Shown piece after piece: positions 10,037-18,536 of a stretch of 50,168 nt of DNA (positions are counted from its first letter, which is position 1; each line of letters begins with the position of its first letter). The notes under the pieces are model-generated. The model did no database searches. It worked only from the letters and a program-made list of their open reading frames with translations, and was not told the DNA's origin. Made by a program: the position numbers and the translations under genes. The stretch is from Prolixibacteraceae bacterium UBA5740. GTDB taxonomy: Bacteria; Bacteroidota; Bacteroidia; Bacteroidales; Prolixibacteraceae. The stretch is taken from NCBI GenBank assembly GCA_002419285.1, contig DIFU01000142.1:99040-149207 (forward strand). The letters are read 5' to 3'.

Positions 10037-10813
10037 TCATAACTGCAGGGTGCTATGCTCCATTCTCCGATAATCTGAAAAATGGATATGACTTATCACG
10101 TTTTTATCCTGCAGGCTTTTTTCAAATTTTTTCTCAATTTTATCTTTTGTGGGGCTTAGATATGGAATGTTCAGATTCAAACCTCTGAGAATAAAAAAGA
10201 TTCCAACCAATACCACCAGATATGGAATCAGGTTATTGATTTTTTGCCTTATGTTGGAACTGACAACATTACCCGCTACCCCAATAAATAGTAACATTGG
10301 AATTGTTCCTAAACCAAAAATTACCATATACCAGATTCCGGTTGCCAGTCCGGCAGTTGCGATAGCTCCAGCCAATGCAATGTATACCAGTCCACACGGT
10401 AGAAGTCCATTCAATAGCCCAATAAAAAACAGGCTCTGAAATGTACGGGCAGTAAATAGTGTTGAAATACTTTTTTTTAGTTTTGCTACCAGCTTAAATG
10501 AACTTTTTTGTAAATCATACTGATTGCGAAACAGTTTGGGAAACAGTACCGATACAACCATTACCAAACCCATGATTACAGAGATAATTTGCTGGAAACC
10601 TATCAGGTGAAGACCTTGGCCGAGCAGTCCAAATACTGCTCCCATTAAGCCATAGGTCACTGTTCTTCCCAGGTTATACAGAAGACCACCAAAAATTTTT
10701 TGTTGCAGATTGTTCCCATGCAGAGGGAGGGCCAGGACTATTGGGCCACACATGCCAACGCAGTGAAAACTGCCCATAAGTCCGAGAAACAGTGCTGAAA
10801 GAAGAATTTCCAT
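10037..10813 (-). CDS. Sulfite exporter TauE/SafE-family (DsbD_2-like) membrane protein of cbb3 cluster
   Basis: This 258-residue protein has about six membrane helices. It begins with the motif GLMGSFHCVGMCGPIVLAL, and a second half motif FIGLLNGLLPCGLVYIALAG; the paired cysteines in the membrane resemble DsbD/CcdA-type thiol or metal transfer proteins. Members of this family are regularly found between ccoH and ccoI in Bacteroidota cbb3 operons and are thought to help copper delivery or cytochrome maturation. Here it lies 9 bases after the ccoH stop. Despite the family name, sulfite export is not implied. The role in oxidase assembly is inferred from context. Confidence 0.85.
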   Translation of the reverse strand: MEILLSALFLGLMGSFHCVGMCGPIVLALPLHGNNLQQKIFGGLLYNLGRTVTYGLMGAVFGLLGQGLHLIGFQQIISVIMGLVMVVSVLFPKLFRNQYDLQKSSFKLVAKLKKSISTLFTARTFQSLFFIGLLNGLLPCGLVYIALAGAIATAGLATGIWYMVIFGLGTIPMLLFIGVAGNVVSSNIRQKINNLIPYLVVLVGIFFILRGLNLNIPYLSPTKDKIEKKFEKSLQDKNVISHIHFSDYRRMEHSTLQL

Positions 10814-10822
10814 ATGATTGTT

Positions 10823-11263
10823 TTATTTGACTATGATTGTTTTATCAATCTCATAGTCAAGATTTTTGTGAGTCCATGTGATTTTGGCGATATACCTCCC
10901 CTTAATCAGGTCATTCTTCGCAGTTTTAAACTTGTTGCCAACCAATGAAACAGGATATGTCACATCTCTATGATGGTCCGACGGCCTGAAATAAAAGATG
11001 TTTACATTTTGTAGTATTGGAATCATTTCATCAGCAAAGCTGAACTCGATCTCTGTTCCAGTGTCAGTCCATTCAATCATCCTGTCATATGGGGCTGATC
11101 GACTGGTTATTTCCATCTGCCTTGAATGATCCACACCTTTTTCATAATAGTCTTTGTGAACCAAGTTCGCATCCTGTCGGTGGGCGAAAACAACGAAAGT
11201 GACCATCGCGATGATAAATAGTGACATAAAGATAAATATGCCGGTTCCGAAGTTGAATTTCAT
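10823..11263 (-). CDS. ccoH: FixH/CcoH family oxidase assembly protein
   Basis: The 146-residue protein has one N-terminal membrane helix (about residues 7-27), then the motif LVHKDYYEKGVDHSRQM, which is typical of FixH/CcoH, and a small beta-rich periplasmic domain. CcoH is needed for stable assembly of cbb3 oxidase and interacts with CcoN and the copper ATPase. The gene lies between ccoG and the SafE-like gene. The upstream gap of 164 bases contains an inverted repeat and is the only sizeable break in this otherwise tight operon. Confidence 0.9.
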   Translation of the reverse strand: MKFNFGTGIFIFMSLFIIAMVTFVVFAHRQDANLVHKDYYEKGVDHSRQMEITSRSAPYDRMIEWTDTGTEIEFSFADEMIPILQNVNIFYFRPSDHHRDVTYPVSLVGNKFKTAKNDLIKGRYIAKITWTHKNLDYEIDKTIIVK

Positions 11264-11304
11264 GATGATTTTTAATCTATTAATTTATTTCAGATCAATC
11301 AATA

Positions 11305-11331
11305 AATGCTTTGCATACGCATGGAAGCATT
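11305..11331. repeat. Inverted repeat in the ccoG-ccoH gap
   Basis: AATGCTT at 11305-11311 and AAGCATT at 11325-11331 form a perfect 7-base inverted repeat around a 13-base loop; three further inner pairs (CAT/ATG) are possible after a bulge. It lies in the 164-base gap 11264-11427, read after ccoG and before ccoH. No T-run follows on either strand, so it is not a normal intrinsic terminator. It could be an RNA processing or stability element that tunes expression of the downstream assembly genes. I see nothing else certain in this gap. Confidence 0.4.
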
Positions 11332-11427
11332 ATGGTTTAAGTTAAATATTAGCTTAATCCTTTTAGACTTTGTTTACATTGTGTAATCTTTTGTGAGTCC
11401 ATAATTTATCTTAGTCCTGTGCTTTGT

Positions 11428-12792
11428 TTATCGGTAGATAAATGTTGCCTTATAGGTTTCTAGCAACTTGTCTTCCTCAAAGATACCGAATTCAACCGTC
11501 GTGTTTTCATTGGTAATTTGATCTGCAGGTATGAAAAGAATGAATGTGGATTGATAAAGATCTTGGTCGTTCAAGGGAATTCCCCTGCCTGCCAATTCTA
11601 TCCTGCCATCATGGGACAGGATTTTAATCTCCAGATCATATTTGTTATGCGATTTGTTGACTATCTTGATATTGTATAAATTTGATATGGTTCCGTCGGC
11701 ATTTTCCTGAAATAGCAAACCAGGGGTTCTCAGTATATTGGTTTCAATGACAGGCCGGGTAAAAATGGTGTATGCAAAGAATCCCAAAAGGATTATAAGG
11801 ACTGCCGAATAAGCGATGTTTCTGGTATTCCAGATGGTCTCATGATTTTCTTCGATCCCAATTGCTGAGGAGTATCTTATTAGATTAGGTGCTTGACCAG
11901 TACGTTTCATCACGTCATTACATTCGTCAATGCACGCAGTGCAGTGAATACATTCGAATTGTGTTCCGTTCCGAATATCTATCCCGGTAGGACACACTGC
12001 GAGGCACCTGCGACAATCAATGCAGTCTCCACCGGCATTGGCTCCCTTGGGTTCACCACGTTTATAATCGTAACTGACAACGATCGAGTTTTGATCAAGC
12101 AAAACCCCCTGCATCCTGCCATAGGGGCAGACCATGGTGCAGATTTGTTCCCTGAACCAGGAATAAATCCAGTAAAACAATCCAGAGACCGCAAGCATCA
12201 TGGCAAGACCAGTCCTGTGTTCTGAAATAGGTTCTTTGATAAGCGTTAACCACTTCTCACTCCCGATAAACCACATCAGAAAGACATTGGTCATCATAAT
12301 TGCAATTAGCAGAAAAATCGTGTGTTTAGCCAGCTTCTTCCATGTTTTTTCAAAATTCCACGGACTGGCATCCAGTTTTCTCCGGGTTCTATAGTCACCT
12401 TCAATCCAGAACTCGATCCTCCGGAAGACCATCTCCATGAAAATTGTCTGGGGACAGGCCCAACCACACCAAACCCTACCGAAGCTGACGGTAAAAAGAA
12501 TAATAAACAAAACAAATGAGAGCATAAGCAGGGAAAGGATAAATGTATCCTGTGCCCAAAAGATTGCTCCAAAAATAATAAACCTCCGGTCGGGTATATC
12601 TAGAAGGATTAAGGGATAGCCGTTAATCCTGATGAATGGCACTATCACCCAAAAAACTAGTAGACCCCATCCTACCAGGGTCCTCAGGGTATACCAACTG
12701 CCATGTGGTTGCTTGGCATAGACCCATTTTCGTTTACCTTCTTCATCGATATTTGTTGGCTTATCCCTGAATGAGTATTTTTCAATCAGCAT
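11428..12792 (-). CDS. ccoG: Cytochrome c oxidase accessory protein CcoG (RdxA/FixG)
   Basis: The protein of 454 residues has the CcoG plan: membrane helices, the motif VWCGWACPQTIF, a second CxxxCP site (CTMVCPYGRMQG), a two-cluster ferredoxin part with CIDCRRCLAVCP and CIHCTACIDEC, and a C-terminal Ig-like beta domain. CcoG is an FeS membrane protein that reduces Cu(II) to Cu(I) for cbb3 assembly. I chose the ATG at 12792, which gives MLIEKYSF followed by the conserved DEEGKRKW. A GTG at 12840 would add 16 residues and sit close to the ccoP stop; no ATG lies upstream because a stop codon precedes it in frame. The gene lies 51 bases after ccoP. Confidence 0.94.
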   Translation of the reverse strand: MLIEKYSFRDKPTNIDEEGKRKWVYAKQPHGSWYTLRTLVGWGLLVFWVIVPFIRINGYPLILLDIPDRRFIIFGAIFWAQDTFILSLLMLSFVLFIILFTVSFGRVWCGWACPQTIFMEMVFRRIEFWIEGDYRTRRKLDASPWNFEKTWKKLAKHTIFLLIAIMMTNVFLMWFIGSEKWLTLIKEPISEHRTGLAMMLAVSGLFYWIYSWFREQICTMVCPYGRMQGVLLDQNSIVVSYDYKRGEPKGANAGGDCIDCRRCLAVCPTGIDIRNGTQFECIHCTACIDECNDVMKRTGQAPNLIRYSSAIGIEENHETIWNTRNIAYSAVLIILLGFFAYTIFTRPVIETNILRTPGLLFQENADGTISNLYNIKIVNKSHNKYDLEIKILSHDGRIELAGRGIPLNDQDLYQSTFILFIPADQITNENTTVEFGIFEEDKLLETYKATFIYR

Positions 12793-12843
12793 GAGATTAT
12801 AATTTGTCAGAACGATAGCTTTAAAGGCATGATAAATCACTTA

Positions 12844-13440
12844 TCATGGGCATTTTTCGCCTTGCGCCTCTTTTGTTGAAGATGGAGAATAACCTTTCAT
12901 AGTGACCAAAACATAACTGGCGACCTTCTGAATTTTCTCATCACTGAGCTGGCCCTTGAATGGCGTCATGCCCTTTAGCGGTTCTCCGTTTTTAATAATG
13001 TTGAAAACATCCGTGAAAGAGCAGCCATGGATCCAAAACTCATCTATCAGATTGGGGCCGATGGCATTTCCTTCACCTTCGATTCCGTGACAGGCAGCAC
13101 AATTCATTTCGGCATAAATTGTTTTGCCTTCAGAAAGTGAAGCTTCATCTGACAATAAATCGAGTGGTGCAGCTGGTTGGGAGGAATCCTGCTTCATACG
13201 GGCTGCCTCGATGGCCTTATCATATTCTTGATGCTGATCAGCTCCAATCCCAATCCAAAAGTAGTAAGCACCGTAAAGTATGGATATTCCGATGGTCAGA
13301 TAAAATATGAACATGATCCACTGTGGCGGTGGATTATCAAGTTCCTGAATACCGTCATAGTTATGTTCTTCCATGGCATGTTCCCTGTGGTCACTAAATT
13401 CGTGCCCTCTTTCAATATGTTTGTCGTTTTCGGTAGTCAT
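12844..13440 (-). CDS. ccoP: CcoP-like cbb3 oxidase subunit with a single heme c
   Basis: The 198-residue protein has a soluble N-terminal arm with YDGIQELDNPPPQW, the hallmark before the first helix of CcoP, a membrane helix at about residues 42-63, and one c-type cytochrome domain with C114-x2-C117-H118 and GMTPFK as the likely Met-ligand region. Canonical CcoP has two heme c domains in about 290-300 residues, so one domain is absent here. A domain very similar to this one is attached to the end of the CcoNO fusion encoded upstream, which would restore the usual count of three heme c groups. Its ATG overlaps the stop of the ccoQ-like gene (ATGA). Confidence 0.92.
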   Translation of the reverse strand: MTTENDKHIERGHEFSDHREHAMEEHNYDGIQELDNPPPQWIMFIFYLTIGISILYGAYYFWIGIGADQHQEYDKAIEAARMKQDSSQPAAPLDLLSDEASLSEGKTIYAEMNCAACHGIEGEGNAIGPNLIDEFWIHGCSFTDVFNIIKNGEPLKGMTPFKGQLSDEKIQKVASYVLVTMKGYSPSSTKEAQGEKCP

Positions 13441-13643
13441 GGTTTGATATTATTTTGTGGTTTTTCTTTTTCTCCTGTTTCATCATCGAGTATTGATTTC
13501 TTGATCTCTTCCATTTCCTGTCGTGGTTTCATCAAAGTCCTGACCAGGAAAATGATGAACATGGAAAAGAATATTAACAGGCCTGCGATGTACCAGTTTT
13601 CAATTCCCTCAATGGTTTCCAGTAGATTACTGATAATCTTCAT
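13437..13643 (-). CDS. ccoQ: CcoQ-like small membrane subunit of cbb3 oxidase
   Basis: A 68-residue protein with one membrane helix (about residues 18-38) followed by a charged tail with acidic and lysine residues. It lies between ccoNO and ccoP with ATGA overlaps at both ends, the standard place for CcoQ, which stabilises the cbb3 complex. Sequence similarity in CcoQ is weak, so the assignment rests mainly on size, topology and position. Confidence 0.72.
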   Translation of the reverse strand: MKIISNLLETIEGIENWYIAGLLIFFSMFIIFLVRTLMKPRQEMEEIKKSILDDETGEKEKPQNNIKP

Positions 13644-16078
13644 TGGTTAAGTACATTTAGTATGTAAGATGCCAATTGATTGATCTGGCTGCCTGAAAGT
13701 TGGTTCTTGTAGCCCACCATTCCTTTCAGTGGATAACCTTCGGAAATAGAGCGGACTATCTCTTCAGGTTTGTTGCCATGGAGCCATTCCTCGTCAACAA
13801 GACTGGGGAATGCCGGTGGAATGCCGTTACCTTCAGGACCATGGCAGGCAGCACAAATTTTCAGGTAGTTTTCCTTTGCCGCATCAAAATCTGCCTGGCC
13901 AACCGGCAAGGTAACAGGTGCAAGTTCCATTGGTACAGCCTCTTCAGCCAATGGTTGGGAAATATCTCGTCCCAGCTTGTGCAAATAGGCAATCATTGCA
14001 ACCATTTGGGAAGTAGGACTAACCTCAATTCCTGAGGAATTTAGGTTAGCCGCTATTTCGGAACCTTGCGACTTGAGATCCTCAACTGCTTGTTGATCAT
14101 ATCCTTCGGGATAGGGGACACCAAGTTTCTGCATTGCCCTTATTTTCGCGGGCGTTCCTTCCAAATTGACTTCTTTTGTGGCAAACCAAGGATACTTGGG
14201 CATTGTTGACTGAACATTCATCTTCTGGGGATCCATAAAATGACTATAATGCCATGCGGCGCTCTTAAACATTGGCCCTGTCACCACACCGGCCCTTGCC
14301 AGGTCTGGCCCTATTCGCCTTGATCCCCATTGGTAGGGATGGTCATAAACAAACTCGCCGATCTTGGAGTATTCCCCATATCGGTCAGTTTCATATCTGA
14401 AAGGCCTGACCACCTGAGAATGGCACACATAGCATCCCTCAGAAACATAGATATCACGTCCTTCAAGTTCCAGCGGGGTATACGGGGTTACAGTATCAAT
14501 GGTGGGGATATTTGATTTAACAAATACCATTGGAATGATTTCAACCGCGCCACCGACCGCCAAAACAAAGAAAGCAATGATTGAAAAAATGACTCCCTTA
14601 CGTTCGATCCAGCGATGGACCGTTTCCCGATCGGGGTTGCGCGGACCTATCGGAACCAGCATGGGGGCTTCTGCAGCGACGTTGTCTTCTGATTGACCGG
14701 ATTTTATTGTTTTATAAAAGTTGAAAAGCATTATTATAAATCCAATGACAAACAGGGTTCCCCCAAAGATGCGGGCTACGTACATAGGAATAATCTGGGA
14801 AAGGGTTTCCAGGAAATTAGGGTAGGTTAGGTATCCTTCCGGGGTATAATCACGCCACATAAGCCATTGGGTGACTGCTGCCCAATAAAGAGGAATCGCA
14901 TAAACCAGAATTCCTAGGGTCGCAATCCAGAAGTGTGCGTTTGCCAGTTTTGTGGAATAGATCTTTGTGTTAAAGATTAGAGGGACCAACCAATAAAGCA
15001 TTCCAAAAACTAGGCCTGCATTCCAACCCATCCCTGCAATGTGAACATGGCCTATGGTCCAGTCGGTAAAGTGGGTAATTTCATTTACATTTTTCAGTGA
15101 CATCATTGGTCCCTCGAAAGTTGCCATGCCATAGGCAGTAAGGGCTACCACAAAGAATTTCAGGGCGGCACTGTCACGGACCTTGTCCCATGCACCCCGC
15201 AGCGTTAGGAATCCATTAATCATTCCTCCCCAGGAAGGCGCGATAAGCATGATCGAGAATGTGGTACCCAAGGCCTGAGCCCATTCTGGTAAGGCCTGGT
15301 ATAAAAGATGGTGGGGGCCTGCCCACATATAAAGAAAGATCAATGACCAAAAGTGGATGATACTGAGCTTATATGAATAAATGGGTCGGTTTACCGCCTT
15401 GGGCAGGTAGTAATACATGAGACCAAGGAAAGGAGTCGTCAGGAAAAAAGCTACGGCATTATGACCATACCACCACTGAACCACCGCATCCTGGGCACCG
15501 GCATAGACCGAATAGCTTTTAAATAGGGAAACCGGGAGTGCGAACGAATTTACGACATGGAGCATCGCAATGCCAAGGAAGGTTGCCAGATACCACCAGA
15601 TGGCAGCATAAATGTGCTGGACCCTGCGGATCAGGATAGTCGCGATCATGTTCCACCCGTAAACAATCCAGATGCCTGCAATCAGGATATCGATCGGCCA
15701 TTCAAGTTCTGCATATTCTTTGGAAGTAGTGATGCCCAGCACCAGAGTAATGGCAGCCAATATGATGACCAACTGCCATCCCCAGAAGTTTATGGCACTC
15801 AGTTTGTCGCTATACATCCTTGTTTTAAGCAATCGTTGAAGTGAGTAATAAACTCCCGCAAAGATGGCATTACCAATGAATGCGAAAATTACCGCATTGG
15901 TGTGAAGTGGCCTTAACCTGCCAAAACTGGTAAATTCCAGGTCCAGGTTAAAGACTGGAAATGCCAGCTGCAAAGCGATCAACAGACCAACAATTATGGC
16001 AATGATTCCCCAGACTACCGTTGCCATCAGGAATTGCTTAACAATTTTATAATCGTAGTAGAATTTTTGATTTTCCAT
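13640..16078 (-). CDS. ccoN: cbb3 oxidase CcoN-CcoO fusion with an extra C-terminal cytochrome c domain
   Basis: This 812-residue protein combines three parts. Residues 1 to about 470 are CcoN, with heme b and b3/CuB ligands in RLRPLHTNAV, WWYGHNAVAF, GPHHLLY and WTIGHVHIAGMGW. Residues about 500-720 are CcoO, with the heme c site CYVCH at 549 and STMPKYPW as Met-ligand region. Residues about 720-812 form a second cytochrome c domain with CAACH at 742. It reduces oxygen to water with high affinity and pumps protons. CcoNO fusions are known in Bacteroidota; the appended third domain resembles the CcoP domain encoded next door. I chose the ATG at 16078, which gives MENQKFYYDYKIVKQF and starts 13 bases after ccoS; a longer frame to 16171 would run through ccoS. 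Confidence 0.95.
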   Translation of the reverse strand: MENQKFYYDYKIVKQFLMATVVWGIIAIIVGLLIALQLAFPVFNLDLEFTSFGRLRPLHTNAVIFAFIGNAIFAGVYYSLQRLLKTRMYSDKLSAINFWGWQLVIILAAITLVLGITTSKEYAELEWPIDILIAGIWIVYGWNMIATILIRRVQHIYAAIWWYLATFLGIAMLHVVNSFALPVSLFKSYSVYAGAQDAVVQWWYGHNAVAFFLTTPFLGLMYYYLPKAVNRPIYSYKLSIIHFWSLIFLYMWAGPHHLLYQALPEWAQALGTTFSIMLIAPSWGGMINGFLTLRGAWDKVRDSAALKFFVVALTAYGMATFEGPMMSLKNVNEITHFTDWTIGHVHIAGMGWNAGLVFGMLYWLVPLIFNTKIYSTKLANAHFWIATLGILVYAIPLYWAAVTQWLMWRDYTPEGYLTYPNFLETLSQIIPMYVARIFGGTLFVIGFIIMLFNFYKTIKSGQSEDNVAAEAPMLVPIGPRNPDRETVHRWIERKGVIFSIIAFFVLAVGGAVEIIPMVFVKSNIPTIDTVTPYTPLELEGRDIYVSEGCYVCHSQVVRPFRYETDRYGEYSKIGEFVYDHPYQWGSRRIGPDLARAGVVTGPMFKSAAWHYSHFMDPQKMNVQSTMPKYPWFATKEVNLEGTPAKIRAMQKLGVPYPEGYDQQAVEDLKSQGSEIAANLNSSGIEVSPTSQMVAMIAYLHKLGRDISQPLAEEAVPMELAPVTLPVGQADFDAAKENYLKICAACHGPEGNGIPPAFPSLVDEEWLHGNKPEEIVRSISEGYPLKGMVGYKNQLSGSQINQLASYILNVLNQ

Positions 16079-16091
16079 ATCCAAGGTTGAG

Positions 16092-16271
16092 TTAATTATC
16101 TGATTTTTCTTCTTTATCTTCCTCTGATGGGGTATCGTCATCGAACAGGATTCGGTATGGCGGGGTTTCATTATCGTCGTATTGCCCGCTTTTTACTGCC
16201 CAGATAAAAGCTGCAAGGAAAACCAATGCAACTAACAGACTTGCCCCAATGAGGAGATAGAAAATGTTCAT
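16092..16271 (-). CDS. ccoS: cbb3 oxidase assembly protein CcoS (59 residues)
   Basis: Translation of this stretch gives a 59-residue protein beginning MNIFYLLIGASLLVAL, with one membrane helix, then FIWAVKSGQYDD and TPPYRILFDDD, followed by an acidic and lysine-rich tail. The block WAVKSGQYDD is the signature of CcoS, needed to insert heme b and CuB cofactors into CcoN. The ATG overlaps the stop of the upstream cytochrome c gene (ATGA), and the gene ends 13 bases before ccoN. It is easily missed because of its length and because the frame of ccoN can be read upstream through it. Confidence 0.93.
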   Translation of the reverse strand: MNIFYLLIGASLLVALVFLAAFIWAVKSGQYDDNETPPYRILFDDDTPSEEDKEEKSDN

Positions 16272-17149
16272 GGTTTGTTGTTTCTGCCAAGTCTGAATAG
16301 CTTATAGATCTGCAGTATAACATAGCCGATGACAGTCCACCCTCCGATCAGTGCAGCGAAATAGGTGAAAAGAAGCCATATCTGGGTTCGGTCGTTTGTT
16401 GACCAGAGTACACGCGGCAGCTCCACGTTTGAATCCGGCTGTTTAACCTGTACACCTGATACAGAGAATGTAACCGTTTCAAAATCGTCGTTCAGCGATA
16501 GGATAAAGTCTACCTGGCCGTCACTTTTGACTTTCATGTCTTGAGGGATGGCATAGGAGGCTCGGCCGTTTTCATCTGTGGTAATGCTACCGACTAGCAG
16601 ATTGCCAAAGGTTTTCTTAGCCCTTACAAAAATGGTAGTGTTGGAAAGTGGAATGTTGTTGTCAGTAAGTTCCTCTTCGGCTACAATATCGATAGTCGAG
16701 TTGTAATTTCCAACCAATGCATATATTTTCCCTTTTCTAAGGGCCTCCTCAACGAGCTTGCCTTCATTCCGGGGATCGAATCGCCTGATGTAGGTGATTG
16801 CTCTCCAGATATCATCTGAACCTAAAGTGGTTTCAAACTGAGGCATGGCACCCCGACCTATGGTTATTTTATAATACAGCTGTCCGTCACTATTTGCCTG
16901 CATTATTTCTGAAGCGGCGTCAGGTGGAGGTGGAACAAGAGGTAGGGCATTGTAATTGCCCGGATCGCCATGACACGATTTGCAGTTTTTATCGTATATA
17001 TCCCGTCCTGCCCTGACATTCTGGTTGTTAAACTCAACCGGATTGTCCATGACATTATATTCTTCCGGCACTGGCCAGTTATCGGCTCCAAATGCCGGAG
17101 ACAAACCTGCCAACCAAAAGGCTATTCCTATGATGATGGTTTTTTTCAT
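16268..17149 (-). CDS. Membrane-anchored monoheme cytochrome c of the FeS/NrfD module
   Basis: The 293-residue protein has a signal peptide (about residues 1-21), a cytochrome c domain with C56-x2-C59-H60 and a likely Met ligand in GRGAMPQFE, a beta-rich middle domain of Ig or transthyretin-like appearance (about residues 130-245), and a C-terminal membrane helix with a short basic tail. It should face the periplasm. It lies 6 bases after an NrfD-family gene and overlaps ccoS, so it is expressed with both. The likely role is to accept electrons from the FeS/NrfD pair and hand them to cbb3 oxidase. No multiheme ActA-like subunit is present in the window. Confidence 0.85.
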   Translation of the reverse strand: MKKTIIIGIAFWLAGLSPAFGADNWPVPEEYNVMDNPVEFNNQNVRAGRDIYDKNCKSCHGDPGNYNALPLVPPPPDAASEIMQANSDGQLYYKITIGRGAMPQFETTLGSDDIWRAITYIRRFDPRNEGKLVEEALRKGKIYALVGNYNSTIDIVAEEELTDNNIPLSNTTIFVRAKKTFGNLLVGSITTDENGRASYAIPQDMKVKSDGQVDFILSLNDDFETVTFSVSGVQVKQPDSNVELPRVLWSTNDRTQIWLLFTYFAALIGGWTVIGYVILQIYKLFRLGRNNKP

Positions 17150-17155
17150 GGCTGG

Positions 17156-18517
17156 TTAGTTTTCGTATTCGTTGAACATGATTTTCTTTTCGATCCCTTG
17201 GTGTTCAGCATATTCCCATATCGTAATGACAGGAAAGAGCTTGGCCAATGCAGTCAAAATCAGCAATGCCGCAAAGAATGCAAACAAGGTGATGGTTATT
17301 TCCGGGTTGGTTGGAGAATAGTGAACGAAATGCTCGGGTACATTCTGGACTGGGAGAAAGGGGTGTTCAAGTGTAGGTACCACTATAATATAGCGCTTAA
17401 ACCATGAAGCAACCAAGGTAACCAAAGCAATGAAAGTCAGGGGGAAGGGTTTTCGGAAGTATCGGATTAAAAGAAGTAGAATTGGCAAAACTAAACCACC
17501 AATTTGGGTGAACCAGAAAATCGGGGCACTCTTCCCGGTGAAAAGCTCGGTGAGGTGTATACCTTCCGCGGTTTTCATTTTATAACCTGGTACCAAAAAT
17601 TCGTTGATATTGAAATAAAGGTATACCAGACAGACAAATACAAGTGTTTTGCCCATTCGGTCGAATATTTCGTCGTTGAAGTAATTTTTGAGTTTGTATC
17701 GAACACGGTAGACATACATTACCTGAATAACCGCCGCGGTTCCGGCAACGAAAGCTCCGGCGACGAAGTAAGGTCCAAAGATAGTTGTGTCCCAGCCCGG
17801 CCGCAGGGTGGCAGCAAAAAGCCAGGAGGTTACTGTATGGATGGCCAGCCCGACCGGAATGATAAGGAGCATCAGTGTTCGCAGAGAATGATAAATAATT
17901 TTGAATTGCTGAGCATTCCCTCTATATCCTAAGGAGAGGATATCATAAATTTTGTATTGAATTTCAGGAATTTTTCCCTTCAGCCGATCACGCATAAGCG
18001 CTAGATCGGGGATCAGAGGCAGATAAAACAGCAATAGGGAAATGACAAGGTAAGTGGTGATCACAGTTACGTCCCAGATAATGGGAGAGGCAAAACGACC
18101 ATGCAGGAATACATTAAGGAATCTGTCCGGCCGCCCCATGTCCATAACAATGATAAGACCGGCCAATCCCACTGCAGCAATGGCAACTTGCTCGGCAACC
18201 CTGGAAATTGGTTGTGCCCAATGTATTTTCAAAAGATGCATGATTGAGCTGATGAGGAGGCCGATAAGACTGACAGCAACAAAGAATACGAAGTTACTGA
18301 TGTACATCCCCCATGAAACGTAATCACGCATTCCGGTGATGCCCAGACCTTCCTTGATTTGATAACCCCAGGCCCAAACACCCACGATGCAAAACATGAT
18401 AAGGATAAAAAGCCAGAAGCGACTTAGTTCATCCTTGACGCGAAGAGAGCGGGTCAGATCATGAAAGATCAGATCGAGGCTCTTCCTGGCTTCTTCAGGT
18501 GATTTTTTTTGTATCAT
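17156..18517 (-). CDS. NrfD/PsrC family (ActC-like) quinol-interacting membrane protein
   Basis: The 453-residue protein has about ten membrane helices, like the long NrfD forms ActC and HybB rather than the eight-helix NrfD. Motifs include WGMYISNFVFFVAVSLIG, LISSIMHLLKIHW and VMDMGRPDRF, close to the quinol-site helices of ActC and PsrC. Proteins of this family oxidise or reduce menaquinone and pass electrons to a bound FeS subunit. The gene follows the FeS protein by 19 bases and precedes the monoheme cytochrome c by 6. Together they look like a reduced alternative complex III or Qrc complex. The large Mo-enzyme-like subunit of those complexes is not encoded here. Confidence 0.9.
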   Translation of the reverse strand: MIQKKSPEEARKSLDLIFHDLTRSLRVKDELSRFWLFILIMFCIVGVWAWGYQIKEGLGITGMRDYVSWGMYISNFVFFVAVSLIGLLISSIMHLLKIHWAQPISRVAEQVAIAAVGLAGLIIVMDMGRPDRFLNVFLHGRFASPIIWDVTVITTYLVISLLLFYLPLIPDLALMRDRLKGKIPEIQYKIYDILSLGYRGNAQQFKIIYHSLRTLMLLIIPVGLAIHTVTSWLFAATLRPGWDTTIFGPYFVAGAFVAGTAAVIQVMYVYRVRYKLKNYFNDEIFDRMGKTLVFVCLVYLYFNINEFLVPGYKMKTAEGIHLTELFTGKSAPIFWFTQIGGLVLPILLLLIRYFRKPFPLTFIALVTLVASWFKRYIIVVPTLEHPFLPVQNVPEHFVHYSPTNPEITITLFAFFAALLILTALAKLFPVITIWEYAEHQGIEKKIMFNEYEN

Positions 18518-18536
18518 ATGATTTTGGTTTTAGAGA

